A stretch of 52,926 nucleotides of DNA from Nostoc sp. LEGE 12450 (GTDB lineage Bacteria; Cyanobacteriota; Cyanobacteriia; Cyanobacteriales; Nostocaceae), in NCBI RefSeq assembly GCF_015206895.1, contig NZ_JADEXU010000043.1, forward strand, positions 1 to 52,926, given 5' to 3'. Shown here one piece after another: positions 1-9,672 of the stretch. Position 1 is the stretch's first letter, and each line of letters starts with the position of its first letter. Under the pieces are notes generated by a model. That model worked only from the letters and a program-made list of their open reading frames with translations, had not been told where the DNA came from and made no database searches. The position numbers and the translations under genes were made by a program.

Positions 1-2534
1 CCCCAACCCCCAGTCCCCAATCCTCAATTCTTCGTAGTCCTGTCAGACTCAAATATCTTCCCGAACCTGATGTTTTAGATTTCACCTTACCCGATAACCA
101 TATCGCCTTGCTTACCGATGATGGTTCTCTGACTACAGCGAAACTAGCTGAGACTCTGTTCAAACGCGGCTGGAAAACTGTTGTCTTAACTTTTCCTTCA
201 ACCGTGATTGCTAAACAATCTCCGTTACCTGAAGGGATTAGCCGTGTGGTGCTTGCAGATTTGAGTGAGGAGCATTTGCGAGAACAGTTAGGAGCGATCG
301 CTACTAACTATGGACAAATAGCTACATTTATCCATCTGAATCCTTCCACTCACGACGATATAAGCAACCATGTCCGCTATCTGGAATCAGAAAAAACCAT
401 CCTTCGCCATGTCTTTCTCATCGCCAAATATCTTAAAGAACCGCTCAATCAAGCAGCAGTTCAAGGACGTAGTAGTTTCTTAACTGTGGCTCGTCTGGAT
501 GGCGAATTTGGACTAGGACAAAAAACTAACTTCGGTGCAATTGGCGCTGGACTATTCGGACTTACTAAAAGTTTGAACCAGGAATGGGAATCTGTATTTT
601 GCCGAGCGATTGACCTCAGTCCTGATTTAGATGCCGAAACATCAGCACAGCATATCCTCGCCGAACTTCACGACCCAAATTTATTAGTTGTGGAAGTGGG
701 ATATAACTCACAAAAGCGAGTAACCCTAGTATGTGAACAGGAAGAACAAGAAAATAGAGAGCAGGAAATCGACGGAATCCCCTTTGCACCCAGCACTTTT
801 TCCTCCAACGTTTTCCCCATCCCTAATGCCAAATCCCAAGTATTTCTAGTCAGTGGCGGTGCGAAAGGGATAACGGCTCAGTGTGTGATTAAACTAGCGC
901 AGCGTTATCAATGCAAATTTATCTTGGTGGGTCGTTCCACCGCCGATCCAGAACCCGTATGGACTGAAGGTTACTTAAGCGAAGCAGATTTGAAAAAGCG
1001 GATTATGGAGGATTTCTTCGCCAAAGGCGAAAAACCCACACCTGCAATGGTGCAGAAAAAGTTTAACGCTATTTCATCTAGTCGCGAAATTGCTACAACC
1101 TTACAAGCTATCAACAAGGCGGGTGGAAAGGCTGAATATTTAAATGTTGATGTGACTGATGCGATCGCACTTCAAGAGCAAGTTGCTAATGCTGTCAAGC
1201 GTTTTGGCCCGGTAACAGGAATTATTCACGGGGCTGGAAATCTAGCTGATAAGCGGATTGAGAAAAAATCAGTCCAAGATTTTGAAACAGTTTACACTGC
1301 CAAAGTTAAAGGTCTAGAAAACCTGTTGCGGTGTGTAACACCTAGCCAACTGAATTATTTAGTCCTGTTTTCTTCTGTAGTTGGTTTCTACGGAAACGTG
1401 GGACAGTCAGATTATGCGATCGCTAATGAAATTCTCAACAAATCAGCCCACCTTGTCAAACGCAACCATCCCCATTCTCATGTAGTAGCGATTAATTGGG
1501 GCCCTTGGGATAGTGGTATGGTATCTCCTGAATTAAAGCAAGCTTTTGCTGAACGGAATATTGAGACTATTCCTGTTGATATTGGTACAGAAATGTTAGT
1601 TGATGAATTAGCTAGCACAAATCAAGAAACTGTGCAAGTTGTAATTGGTAGCCCTTTAGTTTATATCCCAGAAAAGTTACCAAGCGAGTTGAGAACTTTT
1701 CGGATCCAGAGGCAACTAACATTAGCAACTAATCCATTTTTACAAGATCATGTAATTGCTGGTTATCCAGTTCTCCCCGCGACTTGTGGACTCTTATGGA
1801 TTGCTAACGCTTGCGAACAAATCTATCCTGGTTATAAAGCCTTCAGTTGTACAAACTATAAAGTTTTGAAAGGACTAATATTTGATGAAAATTTAGCAAC
1901 TGAATACACTTTAGAATTGCAAGAAATTGCTAAACATGATATCAATGAAATAGATTTTGATGCCAAAATTTGGAGTAAAACTCCAGAAGGTAAAATCCGT
2001 TATCATTTTAGTAGTCAGATGAAATTGAAGCGGGAAATTCTTATTGCCCCAACACACGAATTTATGAACTTAAGCCAGGATCATAAAATCACCGCGACGA
2101 CTTCATCACTTTATCAAAATGGGGCAGCTAGCTTATTTCACGGATTTACCTTTCAAGGTGTAAAATCTGTTTTAAATACCACTCTGGACAAGATCACCAT
2201 AGAATGCTATTTGCCAGAGCCTGGAGAAAGACAACAAGGACAATTCCCAGTCCAAACATTCAATCCCTACATTGCAGATGTGCAGATTCATGCATTTTGG
2301 ATTTGGGCACAGCATTTTTATCAGGTAGCTTGTTTGCCTTCAGAAATCAAGACTTTTGAACAGTTTGCTGCTGTTCCATTTGATGAAATATTTTACGTTT
2401 CTTGTGAAATAAAATCAAAGACAGAATCGAGTTTAGTTGTTGATGTCATCGCCCATAATCAGCAAGGGAAAATATATACCCGAATGCTTGGTGCTAAGGG
2501 AACTATTTTACCCAAGCAACTAGATGAAATTTAA
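1..2534 (+). CDS. PfaA/HglE-type polyketide synthase, C-terminal part (KR-DH), 5' truncated by window
   Basis: The reading frame (codons starting at base 3) is open from the window edge to the stop at 2532-2534, so this is the C-terminal ~840 residues of a larger protein; a TTG at 108 is not a convincing start. A ketoreductase domain is visible: the Rossmann motif SGGAKGI lies near base 850, LFSSVVGFYG supplies the catalytic Ser, SDYAIANE supplies Tyr and Asn, and INWGPWDSGMV is a typical KR signature. After it comes a hot-dog dehydratase with HVIAGYPVLP (HxxxGxxxxP) near base 1750. KR followed by hot-dog DH at the C-terminus is the layout of PfaA (PUFA synthase) and HglE (heterocyst glycolipid synthase), whose KS, AT and ACP domains would lie upstream. 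Next to PfaB- and PfaD-like genes it should reduce and dehydrate a growing acyl chain. It could belong to a glycolipid system or a different lipid product. Confidence 0.85.
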   Translation, partial: PTPSPQSSILRSPVRLKYLPEPDVLDFTLPDNHIALLTDDGSLTTAKLAETLFKRGWKTVVLTFPSTVIAKQSPLPEGISRVVLADLSEEHLREQLGAIATNYGQIATFIHLNPSTHDDISNHVRYLESEKTILRHVFLIAKYLKEPLNQAAVQGRSSFLTVARLDGEFGLGQKTNFGAIGAGLFGLTKSLNQEWESVFCRAIDLSPDLDAETSAQHILAELHDPNLLVVEVGYNSQKRVTLVCEQEEQENREQEIDGIPFAPSTFSSNVFPIPNAKSQVFLVSGGAKGITAQCVIKLAQRYQCKFILVGRSTADPEPVWTEGYLSEADLKKRIMEDFFAKGEKPTPAMVQKKFNAISSSREIATTLQAINKAGGKAEYLNVDVTDAIALQEQVANAVKRFGPVTGIIHGAGNLADKRIEKKSVQDFETVYTAKVKGLENLLRCVTPSQLNYLVLFSSVVGFYGNVGQSDYAIANEILNKSAHLVKRNHPHSHVVAINWGPWDSGMVSPELKQAFAERNIETIPVDIGTEMLVDELASTNQETVQVVIGSPLVYIPEKLPSELRTFRIQRQLTLATNPFLQDHVIAGYPVLPATCGLLWIANACEQIYPGYKAFSCTNYKVLKGLIFDENLATEYTLELQEIAKHDINEIDFDAKIWSKTPEGKIRYHFSSQMKLKREILIAPTHEFMNLSQDHKITATTSSLYQNGAASLFHGFTFQGVKSVLNTTLDKITIECYLPEPGERQQGQFPVQTFNPYIADVQIHAFWIWAQHFYQVACLPSEIKTFEQFAAVPFDEIFYVSCEIKSKTESSLVVDVIAHNQQGKIYTRMLGAKGTILPKQLDEI

Positions 2535-2555
2535 ATAGGCAACTGAAAAATGTCA

Positions 2556-2664
2556 TAAGAATTCAGCACTAAGGAGTCAGAAGTCAGACTTAGAAGGAAT
2601 CTAATATGATTGATTCACCAAATTTTATCCTGACTCTTTAACTATTCTGACTCCTGAATTCTTA
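2556..2664. repeat. Foldback (inverted-repeat) element between PKS genes
   Basis: The left arm (2556-2566 and 2573-2582) and right arm (2645-2664) are exact reverse complements except for six extra bases (CACTAA, 2567-2572) in the left arm. About 62 bases separate the arms. The element fills the spacer between the two PKS genes and stops just before the strong ribosome-binding site of the next gene. It could be a small mobile repeat, a transcript-processing hairpin, or both. Confidence 0.6.
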
Positions 2665-2697
2665 CAAAATATATACATCAGTTTGAGGAGGTAGGTG

Positions 2698-5600
2698 ATG
2701 GAAGAATTTGCACAAAATAAAATTCATAAAATAGCGATTGTAGGGATGGATTGCTATTTGGGTGGCGGCTGCAAGGGATTAGATACCTTTGAACGCAGTA
2801 TTTATGAGGGAACTCAGCATTTTATTTCCAGACCTCCTCAGCGATGGCAAGCAATAGAAGCACAACAACAGTTGTTGAAAAACTACAGTTTTCCCGACGG
2901 TGTAGCACCATTAGGTGCATACATTAAAGATTTTGAAATTGATGCTTTCAGTTTAGAACTACCACCAGAAGAAGTAGACAATTTTAACCCTCAAGAACTG
3001 TTGATGCTTCAGGTTGCCGATAATGCTCTAAAAGATGCGGGACTTCGTAAAAGTACGAGAATAGCAATAATAATCGCTAGTACTAAAGACCTAACTCTGC
3101 ATCAACAAAAAGAGCAACTTGAAGATAATGAATATACCAACTACATCGAAAACAGCCTAGCTAATTATATTTCCAAACTGTGGAATTTTGCTGGACCGAC
3201 ATTCACATTAATTGCCGAACAAAATTCTGTTTTTAAAGCCTTGGAGCTTGCCCAAAAGCTACTCGCAATCAGAGAAGTAGACGCTGTTTTAGTCGGTGCG
3301 ATTGACCTTGCTGGGGATGGCGCTAGTGTTTTACAACGAAATGAAATAACAAAAGTTAACACAGGTGTGAATACTCTCAGTTACGACCAGAAAGCCAATG
3401 GTTGGATAGTTGGTGAGGGTGCGGCGGCTGTAGTATTGAAGCTCCACGAAACAGCAAAACGAGAGAACAATCGCATATATGCAATGATTGACGCTCTTAG
3501 TCTTGTGGAAAATTCAAAATCTAAAATTCACTCTCTCACGGTTCCAAATTCTGAAATGATAGCCCAGGCTTGTCAACAGGCTTTTCATCTTGCAGATATC
3601 AAACCAAGAGATATCAACTATTTGGAAGTTGTTGGTAGTGGGATTCCCCAGCAAGATGAGTCAGAAATTCAAGGGTTGCTCGCAGCTTATCGCACATTTG
3701 AGCCAAATTTAACTTGTGCGATCGGGAGTATTAAAGCAAATATAGGTCATACCTATGCTGCATCGGGGATAGTTAGCCTGATTAAAACAGCACTTTGCCT
3801 ATATCACCGTTACATCCCCGCAGTTCCTCAGTGGTCTGGCCCCAAAATGCCAGAAATTTGGCGAAATAGTCCCTTTTATGTCGCTTCTGAATCAAAACCC
3901 TGGTTTTTAGAAAAAGGAGCCACTAGAAGAATAGCTGCGATTAACGGGATGGAGATAGATGGGAGTTATGCACATTTAATTTTGTCAGAGGAAGTATATC
4001 AGCAACATCACAGCAGCAGGTATTTAGAGCAAATGCCTTACTATGTGTTTGCGATCACAGCTGACGATGAATCAACCCTATTAGAGGAAATCCGTACTCT
4101 TCAACAAACCATTCAAAATTGTTCTTCCCTATCTGCTGCTGCTAGGCTGACTTTTAAGGCTTTTCAACAGCATCAACAGGCAACTTATGCAGTAGCAATT
4201 CTCGGACACAATCAAGATGAATTGCAGCGCGAAATTCAGCACTCCCTCAAAGGTATTCCCGATGCCTTCAAGACAGGTAAAGACTGGCAAACTCCTCTAG
4301 GCAGCTATTTTACAGCAAAACCACTTGGGCAAAAAGGTAAAATCGCTTTCGTTTATCCAGCAGCCTTTAGTGCTTATCTCGGAATAGGTCGGAATCTATT
4401 TCGTTTATTTCCTCAACTTTACGATCAGCTGCTCATCAAAAGTGGTTACAACCGTCTCGCGAATATAGAAAAACTTGTCTACCCTCGAAGTTTAGAAAAA
4501 TTTTCAAATAGGCAACTGGAAGCCCTTGAAAAGGAATTGATTAACGATTCAGTAGCAATACTAGAATTAGAAATGCTCTTTGCCACACTTTTGACGGCAA
4601 CTCTGAGCAATTATTTTCAGATCAAGCCCCAATGTGCTTTTGGTTATAGCTTGGGCGAGATTAGCATGATGTTGGCTCAAGGTGTCTGGACTGAGTTTCT
4701 AGATAATAGTAAGAGCTTTAACTCATCTCCTCTGTTTAAGACAAGGCTATCTGGTTCCAAAAATGCTGTGCGCGAGTATTGGGGATTACCTCAAGGAGAG
4801 GATGATAAAAGCGGAGATTTTTGGCGCAACTATATTCTTATATGTCCAGTATCTCGTGTTCAGGAAGCCATCCAAGATGAAGATCGCGTCTATTTACTTT
4901 TAATTAATACTCCAGAAGAAGTCGTGATTGCTGGTGAGATAGAAGCTTGTAAGCGGGTAATTGCCAATCTAAATTGTGATGCTTTTCTTGCTCCCTTCAC
5001 CCATGTCATCCATTGCGAGGCAATGCGCTCTGAATACCATGAACTTGTGAGATTAAATACATTCCCTAGCCAAAATAAATCAGAAACTATTTTTTATTCC
5101 ACAGCCGAGTATAAACCAATTGACCTCGACAGTCATTCAATAGCTCGCAACATTGCTCAAAACATCTGTCAACAGCTTAATTTTCCTCGGCTAATTAACC
5201 GTGTCTATGAAGATGGCTTCAAAATATTTCTCGAAGTAGGTGCTGGTAGTAACTGTTCCAGATGGATTGATAAAACCCTCAAGGCAAAAGAACAGATCAC
5301 AGTATCTCTTAATAAAAGAGGTGTAGACGATCATGCTTCTATTATCAAAGCTTTAGCCAAACTCCTCAGCCACAGAGTTGATCTGGATTTATCACCACTA
5401 TATTCTCAAGAGCCAGAAATTTTCAACCAAAGCCAACCTAGTGTGAAAACTATAACCTTGGACAATACCAAGATTAGTTACACATCTTTGAATAAAAAAA
5501 ATCAAGAAATCCTTAAAGATATCTCTTTTAGATATCCCATCAAAACTGTTAATCAGCAGCAATCTCAACTATCAGAATTAAAGGAATTTCCAAAAATGAA

Positions 5601-6003
5601 TTCTTCTTTGCTCTCCAATCCTACCAAAAGTCTTGAAAACACCTCTAGAAATCTAGAAAGTCTCCAAGAGCAAGTTAACTTTCAAAATAACAGCCAACCT
5701 ACTCAGTTATTGCTACAAGAACGCAATGAAAGTGTAGAAAAATTACAAATTAACGAAAATTTGGTAACAGAACAGGAAAATAATCAATTCACTTTGACCC
5801 CTAGTTTGAAAACATCCAGCATTGTTGACGAACCCAATTTGCTCAATTTACACAGTCCTTACTATCAAAAGCTGAGTGAGAACGCTTCCAGGATGACCAA
5901 AGCTCATGCTGTCTTTTTACAAGCACGACAGGAGTCACTAAAGCAAATTAGCGTCATCATTCAGTTGCAAATAGCTTGTTATCAAAAGTTATTTGAATCA
6001 TAA
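2698..6003 (+). CDS. PfaB-like protein: inactive ketosynthase (KSQ/CLF-type) plus acyltransferase
   Basis: The N-terminal ~430 residues are a ketosynthase fold (KIAIVGMDCYLGG start, SIKANIGH near the end). The active-site Cys is replaced by Gln175 (IAEQNSV in place of DTACSSS), and the first active-site His motif reads VVGSGIPQQD, without His. That points to a chain-length-factor or decarboxylating role rather than condensation. A malonyl-type acyltransferase follows with the GxSxG elbow GYSLGE (Ser651). Residues ~870-1040 are a low-complexity Asn/Gln/Ser linker, and the tail has a short helical block (AHAVFLQARQESL), perhaps a docking segment. KS-like plus AT without ACP resembles PfaB of PUFA synthases. 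I chose ATG 2698 over GTG 2695 because the strong GAGGAGGT site (2686-2693) is better spaced. The gene is the likely partner of the preceding PfaA-like synthase and of PfaD downstream. Confidence 0.8.
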   Translation: MEEFAQNKIHKIAIVGMDCYLGGGCKGLDTFERSIYEGTQHFISRPPQRWQAIEAQQQLLKNYSFPDGVAPLGAYIKDFEIDAFSLELPPEEVDNFNPQELLMLQVADNALKDAGLRKSTRIAIIIASTKDLTLHQQKEQLEDNEYTNYIENSLANYISKLWNFAGPTFTLIAEQNSVFKALELAQKLLAIREVDAVLVGAIDLAGDGASVLQRNEITKVNTGVNTLSYDQKANGWIVGEGAAAVVLKLHETAKRENNRIYAMIDALSLVENSKSKIHSLTVPNSEMIAQACQQAFHLADIKPRDINYLEVVGSGIPQQDESEIQGLLAAYRTFEPNLTCAIGSIKANIGHTYAASGIVSLIKTALCLYHRYIPAVPQWSGPKMPEIWRNSPFYVASESKPWFLEKGATRRIAAINGMEIDGSYAHLILSEEVYQQHHSSRYLEQMPYYVFAITADDESTLLEEIRTLQQTIQNCSSLSAAARLTFKAFQQHQQATYAVAILGHNQDELQREIQHSLKGIPDAFKTGKDWQTPLGSYFTAKPLGQKGKIAFVYPAAFSAYLGIGRNLFRLFPQLYDQLLIKSGYNRLANIEKLVYPRSLEKFSNRQLEALEKELINDSVAILELEMLFATLLTATLSNYFQIKPQCAFGYSLGEISMMLAQGVWTEFLDNSKSFNSSPLFKTRLSGSKNAVREYWGLPQGEDDKSGDFWRNYILICPVSRVQEAIQDEDRVYLLLINTPEEVVIAGEIEACKRVIANLNCDAFLAPFTHVIHCEAMRSEYHELVRLNTFPSQNKSETIFYSTAEYKPIDLDSHSIARNIAQNICQQLNFPRLINRVYEDGFKIFLEVGAGSNCSRWIDKTLKAKEQITVSLNKRGVDDHASIIKALAKLLSHRVDLDLSPLYSQEPEIFNQSQPSVKTITLDNTKISYTSLNKKNQEILKDISFRYPIKTVNQQQSQLSELKEFPKMNSSLLSNPTKSLENTSRNLESLQEQVNFQNNSQPTQLLLQERNESVEKLQINENLVTEQENNQFTLTPSLKTSSIVDEPNLLNLHSPYYQKLSENASRMTKAHAVFLQARQESLKQISVIIQLQIACYQKLFES

Positions 6004-6070
6004 TCATTTAAAGCAGCAAAGTACCCAGATTATTTGAATAACTAATTGGTACAAAATCAAGTTTAGTAAG

Positions 6071-6092
6071 ACAAGGGGCTTAAGCCCCTTGT
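6071..6092. repeat. Perfect 22-bp palindrome
   Basis: An 11-bp arm (ACAAGGGGCTT) is followed directly by its exact reverse complement, with no loop bases. It lies in the 185-bp gap before pfaD. Similar 'GGGGCTTAAGCCCC' palindromes are common dispersed repeats in Nostoc spacers. As RNA it would form a GC-rich hairpin that could attenuate or protect the transcript. Confidence 0.6.
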
Positions 6093-6188
6093 TCTAGAGC
6101 AACCTCACAGGTAATCAGTATAAAATCTGCTGTAAATTCTTCAAACATTATCTGGTAAACAATTTTCTGGAACTGGAGGTTAAAAAAG

Positions 6189-7850
6189 ATGATTGGTGCA
6201 GATAATATACTAAATAACAATGGTAACTACCTAAAAATTTCAGACTATATTTCCCAACAAAATCAAGTTTGGCAAGGTATTTTAGATTTTGTATCTTTTA
6301 ACGAAAAAGGCATAAAATCTAAGCTTCTAAATTTAGAAAAACCTTGTTATATTATTAGAGTTGAAGGAAAAGTTGGCGCAACTAACGAAGGTTATCTATA
6401 TCCTTGTAACCAAGAAAAAACGGGACAGGCAGAAATATTAGTATCGACTCCACCTCTATCAACTCGACAATTAGGCGATCCAACTTTTCTCAAGTTTCAT
6501 GGTGTAAAATACGCTTATGCCACGGGCGCAATGGCTCAAGGAATTGCTTCTGAAGAACTGGTAATTGCCCTTGGTAAAGAGAAAATTTTAAGTTCATTTG
6601 GTGCTGGTGGCTTATCTCCTGCTCGCGTCGAAGCAGCCATTAAGCGTATTCAGCAAGCTTTACCCGAAGGGCCTTACGCATTTAACTTACTCCACAGTCC
6701 TAGTGAACCTGCTATTGAACGCGGTGTTGTTGATTTGTATCTTAAATATCAGGTGAGAACAATAGAAGCTTCCGCCTTCCTCGATTTGACTGACAACATT
6801 GTTTACTACCGCGCTGCTGGACTTAGTTTGAATGTAGACAATAAAATCGAAATCAAAAATAAAATTATTGCCAAAGTTTCTCGGAGAGAAGTTGCAATCA
6901 AATTTCTGCAACCTGCTCCAACAAAAATTTTGAAGCAATTAGTTGAGCAAGGTCTTATCAGTGAATTACAAGCAACCCTAGCTGAAAAAATTCCTGTAGC
7001 TGACGATATTACTGCCGAAGCAGATTCTGGTGGTCATACAGATAATCGTCCTTTGGTTTGTCTCTTACCTTCCATCTTAGAATTGAGAGATGAAATTCAA
7101 AGAAAATTTTCTTATGAAAAACCTGTCCGAGTTGGAGTAGCAGGAGGAATTGCTACGCCACAATCAGCATTAGCTGCCTTTATGATGGGTGCTGCTTATG
7201 TTGTAACAGGCTCGATTAACCAGTCTTGCATTGAAGCCGGAACTTCTCAACATACGAAACAATTATTGGCTCAAGCCGAGATGGCTGATGTGATGATGGC
7301 TCCGGCGGCAGATATGTTTGAAATGGGGGTAAAACTCCAAGTACTCAAAAGAGGAACTCTCTTTCCTTTACGAGCCCAAAAAATGTTTGAACTATACAAA
7401 AACTATGACTCAATTGAAGATATTCCCTTGGTGGAAAGAGATAAATTAGAAAAACAAGTTTTGAAGAAGAGCTTGGATGCAGTGTGGCAAGAGACAGTTA
7501 CTTATTTATCTCAACGCAATCCTGATAAATTGGCCAAGGCTGTTAATAATCCCAAACTGAAGATGGCTTTAATTTTTCGCTGGTATCTGGGATTATCATC
7601 CCGTTGGTCTAACTTTGGTGAAAAAGGCAGAGAAATGGATTATCAAATATGGTGTGGCCCTGCTATGGGCAGTTTTAATGACTGGGTTAGAGGTTCTTAC
7701 TTATCTGAATCAAATAATCGCCAGGTAGCTGATGTTGCCAACCATATTATGACCGGAGCAGCCTTTTTATACCGGATACAAAGTTTAAAAGTTCAGGGCT
7801 TACAAATGCCCGCTTATTACAGCGAATATCGTCCAGTTACTTTTAATTAA
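6189..7850 (+). CDS. pfaD: PfaD-family trans-acting enoyl reductase (FMN-dependent)
   Basis: 553 residues, close to the usual PfaD length. The protein matches the nitronate-monooxygenase-like TIM barrel of PfaD enzymes: LSSFGAGGLSPARVEAAIKR near residue 140, AFNLLHSPSEPA near 165, VRVGVAGGIATPQSALAAF near 317 (flavin phosphate region), MGAAYVVTGSINQ and the conserved WCGPAMGSFNDWVRG near the C-terminus. In PUFA and heterocyst-glycolipid synthases this protein reduces the enoyl-ACP double bond in trans. The start is ATG 6189 behind a good GGAGG. It is followed 15 bp later by the di-iron oxygenase gene, so the two are almost certainly co-transcribed. Together with the two upstream genes it makes a PfaA/PfaB/PfaD-type core. 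Confidence 0.92.
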   Translation: MIGADNILNNNGNYLKISDYISQQNQVWQGILDFVSFNEKGIKSKLLNLEKPCYIIRVEGKVGATNEGYLYPCNQEKTGQAEILVSTPPLSTRQLGDPTFLKFHGVKYAYATGAMAQGIASEELVIALGKEKILSSFGAGGLSPARVEAAIKRIQQALPEGPYAFNLLHSPSEPAIERGVVDLYLKYQVRTIEASAFLDLTDNIVYYRAAGLSLNVDNKIEIKNKIIAKVSRREVAIKFLQPAPTKILKQLVEQGLISELQATLAEKIPVADDITAEADSGGHTDNRPLVCLLPSILELRDEIQRKFSYEKPVRVGVAGGIATPQSALAAFMMGAAYVVTGSINQSCIEAGTSQHTKQLLAQAEMADVMMAPAADMFEMGVKLQVLKRGTLFPLRAQKMFELYKNYDSIEDIPLVERDKLEKQVLKKSLDAVWQETVTYLSQRNPDKLAKAVNNPKLKMALIFRWYLGLSSRWSNFGEKGREMDYQIWCGPAMGSFNDWVRGSYLSESNNRQVADVANHIMTGAAFLYRIQSLKVQGLQMPAYYSEYRPVTFN

Positions 7851-7865
7851 AGGAGGAAACATCAG

Positions 7866-9164
7866 ATGAATACTGTTAAAATTGATAACCGAATTCCCAA
7901 GATTCAAAATAAGCTTTTCGAGCAGGCACATACTCAGCCTTTAGAATTAAAAACTGTTGCTATAGCTATGAGCAAGCAGGGAATTAAAGGAGAAAAGCTC
8001 TACTCTCATCCGGGAATGCTTCCCTTACCCGTACCGATTTGTGAGTATTTATTTTCTTTTAATGCTCGTCAAATGTCAATTTTATCTGCGACATTTTTTG
8101 CTAACTTCTACAAGTATGTTGCCAATAGCGAATATCAGTCTCTCATATCCAACATGAGTGTTGCTGAAAAAGTTTTTGCTTCCTACTCGGATGAATTTAT
8201 GATTCTTCATCAGGAAACTAATGAAGAGATGGATCATATTTGGTCTTTTAGAACCGTATATAGTATGGTCTGTCGAGAAATAGGAATTGAAAGTTCATTT
8301 GATGAGCCTAGCTTTTTCTATGGAACTGTTGGTGCAATACCTCAATCAGATTTCGATAACTTCGATACCCGTTTTACTTTTGATGAAGATTTAAATGAAA
8401 CTCTGTTGAATCTTAAAAAGGGGAAAAACTTTCTTAAAAAGATTGTAGAACAGACTCAGCAGCAAGGCAAAAATTTTACATATCGAACTTTACGCTTCAT
8501 GATTGGGGATGCTATAAGGATGTTACCGGCCCAAATAGTTCAAGAAATTGGCTTGGGTAGTTTGACTCTACTCTATCGGTATATGGCTAATATCGAGTTA
8601 AAAAAAAGCGAAGCTTTTTTATTTGATTCCCCTGAAAACTTTGATTATGAACCATTAGCTGTTGAATTGAATCAGGGTCACTTAACAGATGAAGCACGTC
8701 ATTACACAACATCCTTTGATTTAGGAGTAGAACTATATAGGGCAGCTTCTCCTGAGGGTCAAGATTTCATTCGATATTTCATGCAGCTAATTTTGGAAGA
8801 CTACATTAGCGCTAGTTTCACAACTTATTTGGAGAAGTTAGACTTCACTGCCCAAGGAATCATGTTAACTGATATTAGAGTTGGGCTAAACTCACTAAGT
8901 ATGTCTCTGCACCATCCTGAATTAGTTGATAAACGAGTAGATATAAATCAATTAGTTCATTCTTGGAGACAAGTGAGTTCAAAATGGCGCAATATAATTG
9001 GTTACATGGAACAAAAGAGTTGGCAATACAAATCTCAGCAGCTAGAGCGTCTTATTAAAGAATTGGGACTGGAGTTAAATACCAGTAAGCTAGGTAATCT
9101 CTATGATCGTTACAAGGATGCTTTGGCAATGAAGGAAATTCAAAAAGTTATTGAAGTAGCCTAA
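7866..9164 (+). CDS. AurF-like non-haem di-iron oxygenase
   Basis: 432 residues. Two ExxH motifs typical of ferritin-like di-iron oxygenases are visible: Glu121-x-x-His124 (NEEMDH) and Glu276-x-x-His279 (DEARHY), with a further candidate ligand Glu in MANIELKKSE. The spacing and length resemble the AurF/CmlI family, which oxidises amines to nitro groups or hydroxylates carrier-bound substrates. The start is ATG 7866 after AGGAGG, 15 bp behind pfaD. A ferredoxin gene and an ACP gene follow directly, which suggests that the oxygenase is reduced by that ferredoxin and acts on an ACP-bound acyl chain. Whether it performs hydroxylation, desaturation or N-oxygenation cannot be read from the sequence. 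The family call rests on motifs and context, not on an alignment. Confidence 0.7.
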   Translation: MNTVKIDNRIPKIQNKLFEQAHTQPLELKTVAIAMSKQGIKGEKLYSHPGMLPLPVPICEYLFSFNARQMSILSATFFANFYKYVANSEYQSLISNMSVAEKVFASYSDEFMILHQETNEEMDHIWSFRTVYSMVCREIGIESSFDEPSFFYGTVGAIPQSDFDNFDTRFTFDEDLNETLLNLKKGKNFLKKIVEQTQQQGKNFTYRTLRFMIGDAIRMLPAQIVQEIGLGSLTLLYRYMANIELKKSEAFLFDSPENFDYEPLAVELNQGHLTDEARHYTTSFDLGVELYRAASPEGQDFIRYFMQLILEDYISASFTTYLEKLDFTAQGIMLTDIRVGLNSLSMSLHHPELVDKRVDINQLVHSWRQVSSKWRNIIGYMEQKSWQYKSQQLERLIKELGLELNTSKLGNLYDRYKDALAMKEIQKVIEVA

Positions 9165-9192
9165 CAGTTGTTAAATCTGTTAACCCTCTTTC

Positions 9193-9501
9193 GTGAAACC
9201 AGCGAGTTTAGAAATGATAGTATCTATTCATTTTGAAGACGACCAGAAAACAGTTCAAGTTGAAGCAAACCAACGCTTAACTAAGGTTTGTGATGAGCAT
9301 CCTAGTTCAATTTTATTTGGTTGTCGTTGTGTTGCTTGCGGAACTTGCCTCATAGAAGTTGTGAGTGGGATAGAAAATCTAACTCCTGTGATGGATGAAG
9401 AGCGGATTTTGCTTGATGTGTTGGCTCCCGATAATACCAATGTTCGCCTAGCTTGTCAATGCGTAGTACAGGGTGATATTCGTATTCGGGTAGCGGATTA
9501 A
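9193..9501 (+). CDS. [2Fe-2S] ferredoxin
   Basis: A small plant-type ferredoxin. The cluster loop reads GCRCVACGTC, giving the classic C-x4-C-x2-C arrangement with one extra Cys inside the loop, and the distal ligand lies in RLACQC. The N-terminus (VSIHFEDDQKTVQVEANQ) fits the first beta hairpin of the fold. GTG 9193 gives 102 residues and ATG 9214 gives 95; neither has a clear ribosome-binding site, so the start is uncertain. It sits 28 bp after the AurF-like gene and just before the ACP gene, so it is most simply the electron donor for that oxygenase rather than a photosynthetic ferredoxin. Confidence 0.88.
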   Translation: MKPASLEMIVSIHFEDDQKTVQVEANQRLTKVCDEHPSSILFGCRCVACGTCLIEVVSGIENLTPVMDEERILLDVLAPDNTNVRLACQCVVQGDIRIRVAD

Positions 9502-9672
9502 CTGGCAAATTTCATATAGCTCGATATGCTCTTAGGAGATATGCAGCAGCAGCGAAAGTTAAAACCTTTTTCTAATATCTCCTACCTTATACTTTTCAAA
9601 AGTTTTAGCCAGTACAGCAATCCTATTTAGGAATGCTATATATCCAATTCTTTTTACTTCAGAGGTATGTAA

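Noticed and set aside
108..110. TTG at 108 as the start of the first gene
   Set aside because: The frame is open and protein-like upstream to the window edge, so the gene simply continues beyond the window.
1..9164. Calling the locus the heterocyst glycolipid (hgl) cluster outright
   Set aside because: KR-DH, PfaB- and PfaD-like parts fit, but no hetM/hetN/hetI-type genes are present and the oxygenase, ferredoxin and docking protein do not belong to the set I know.
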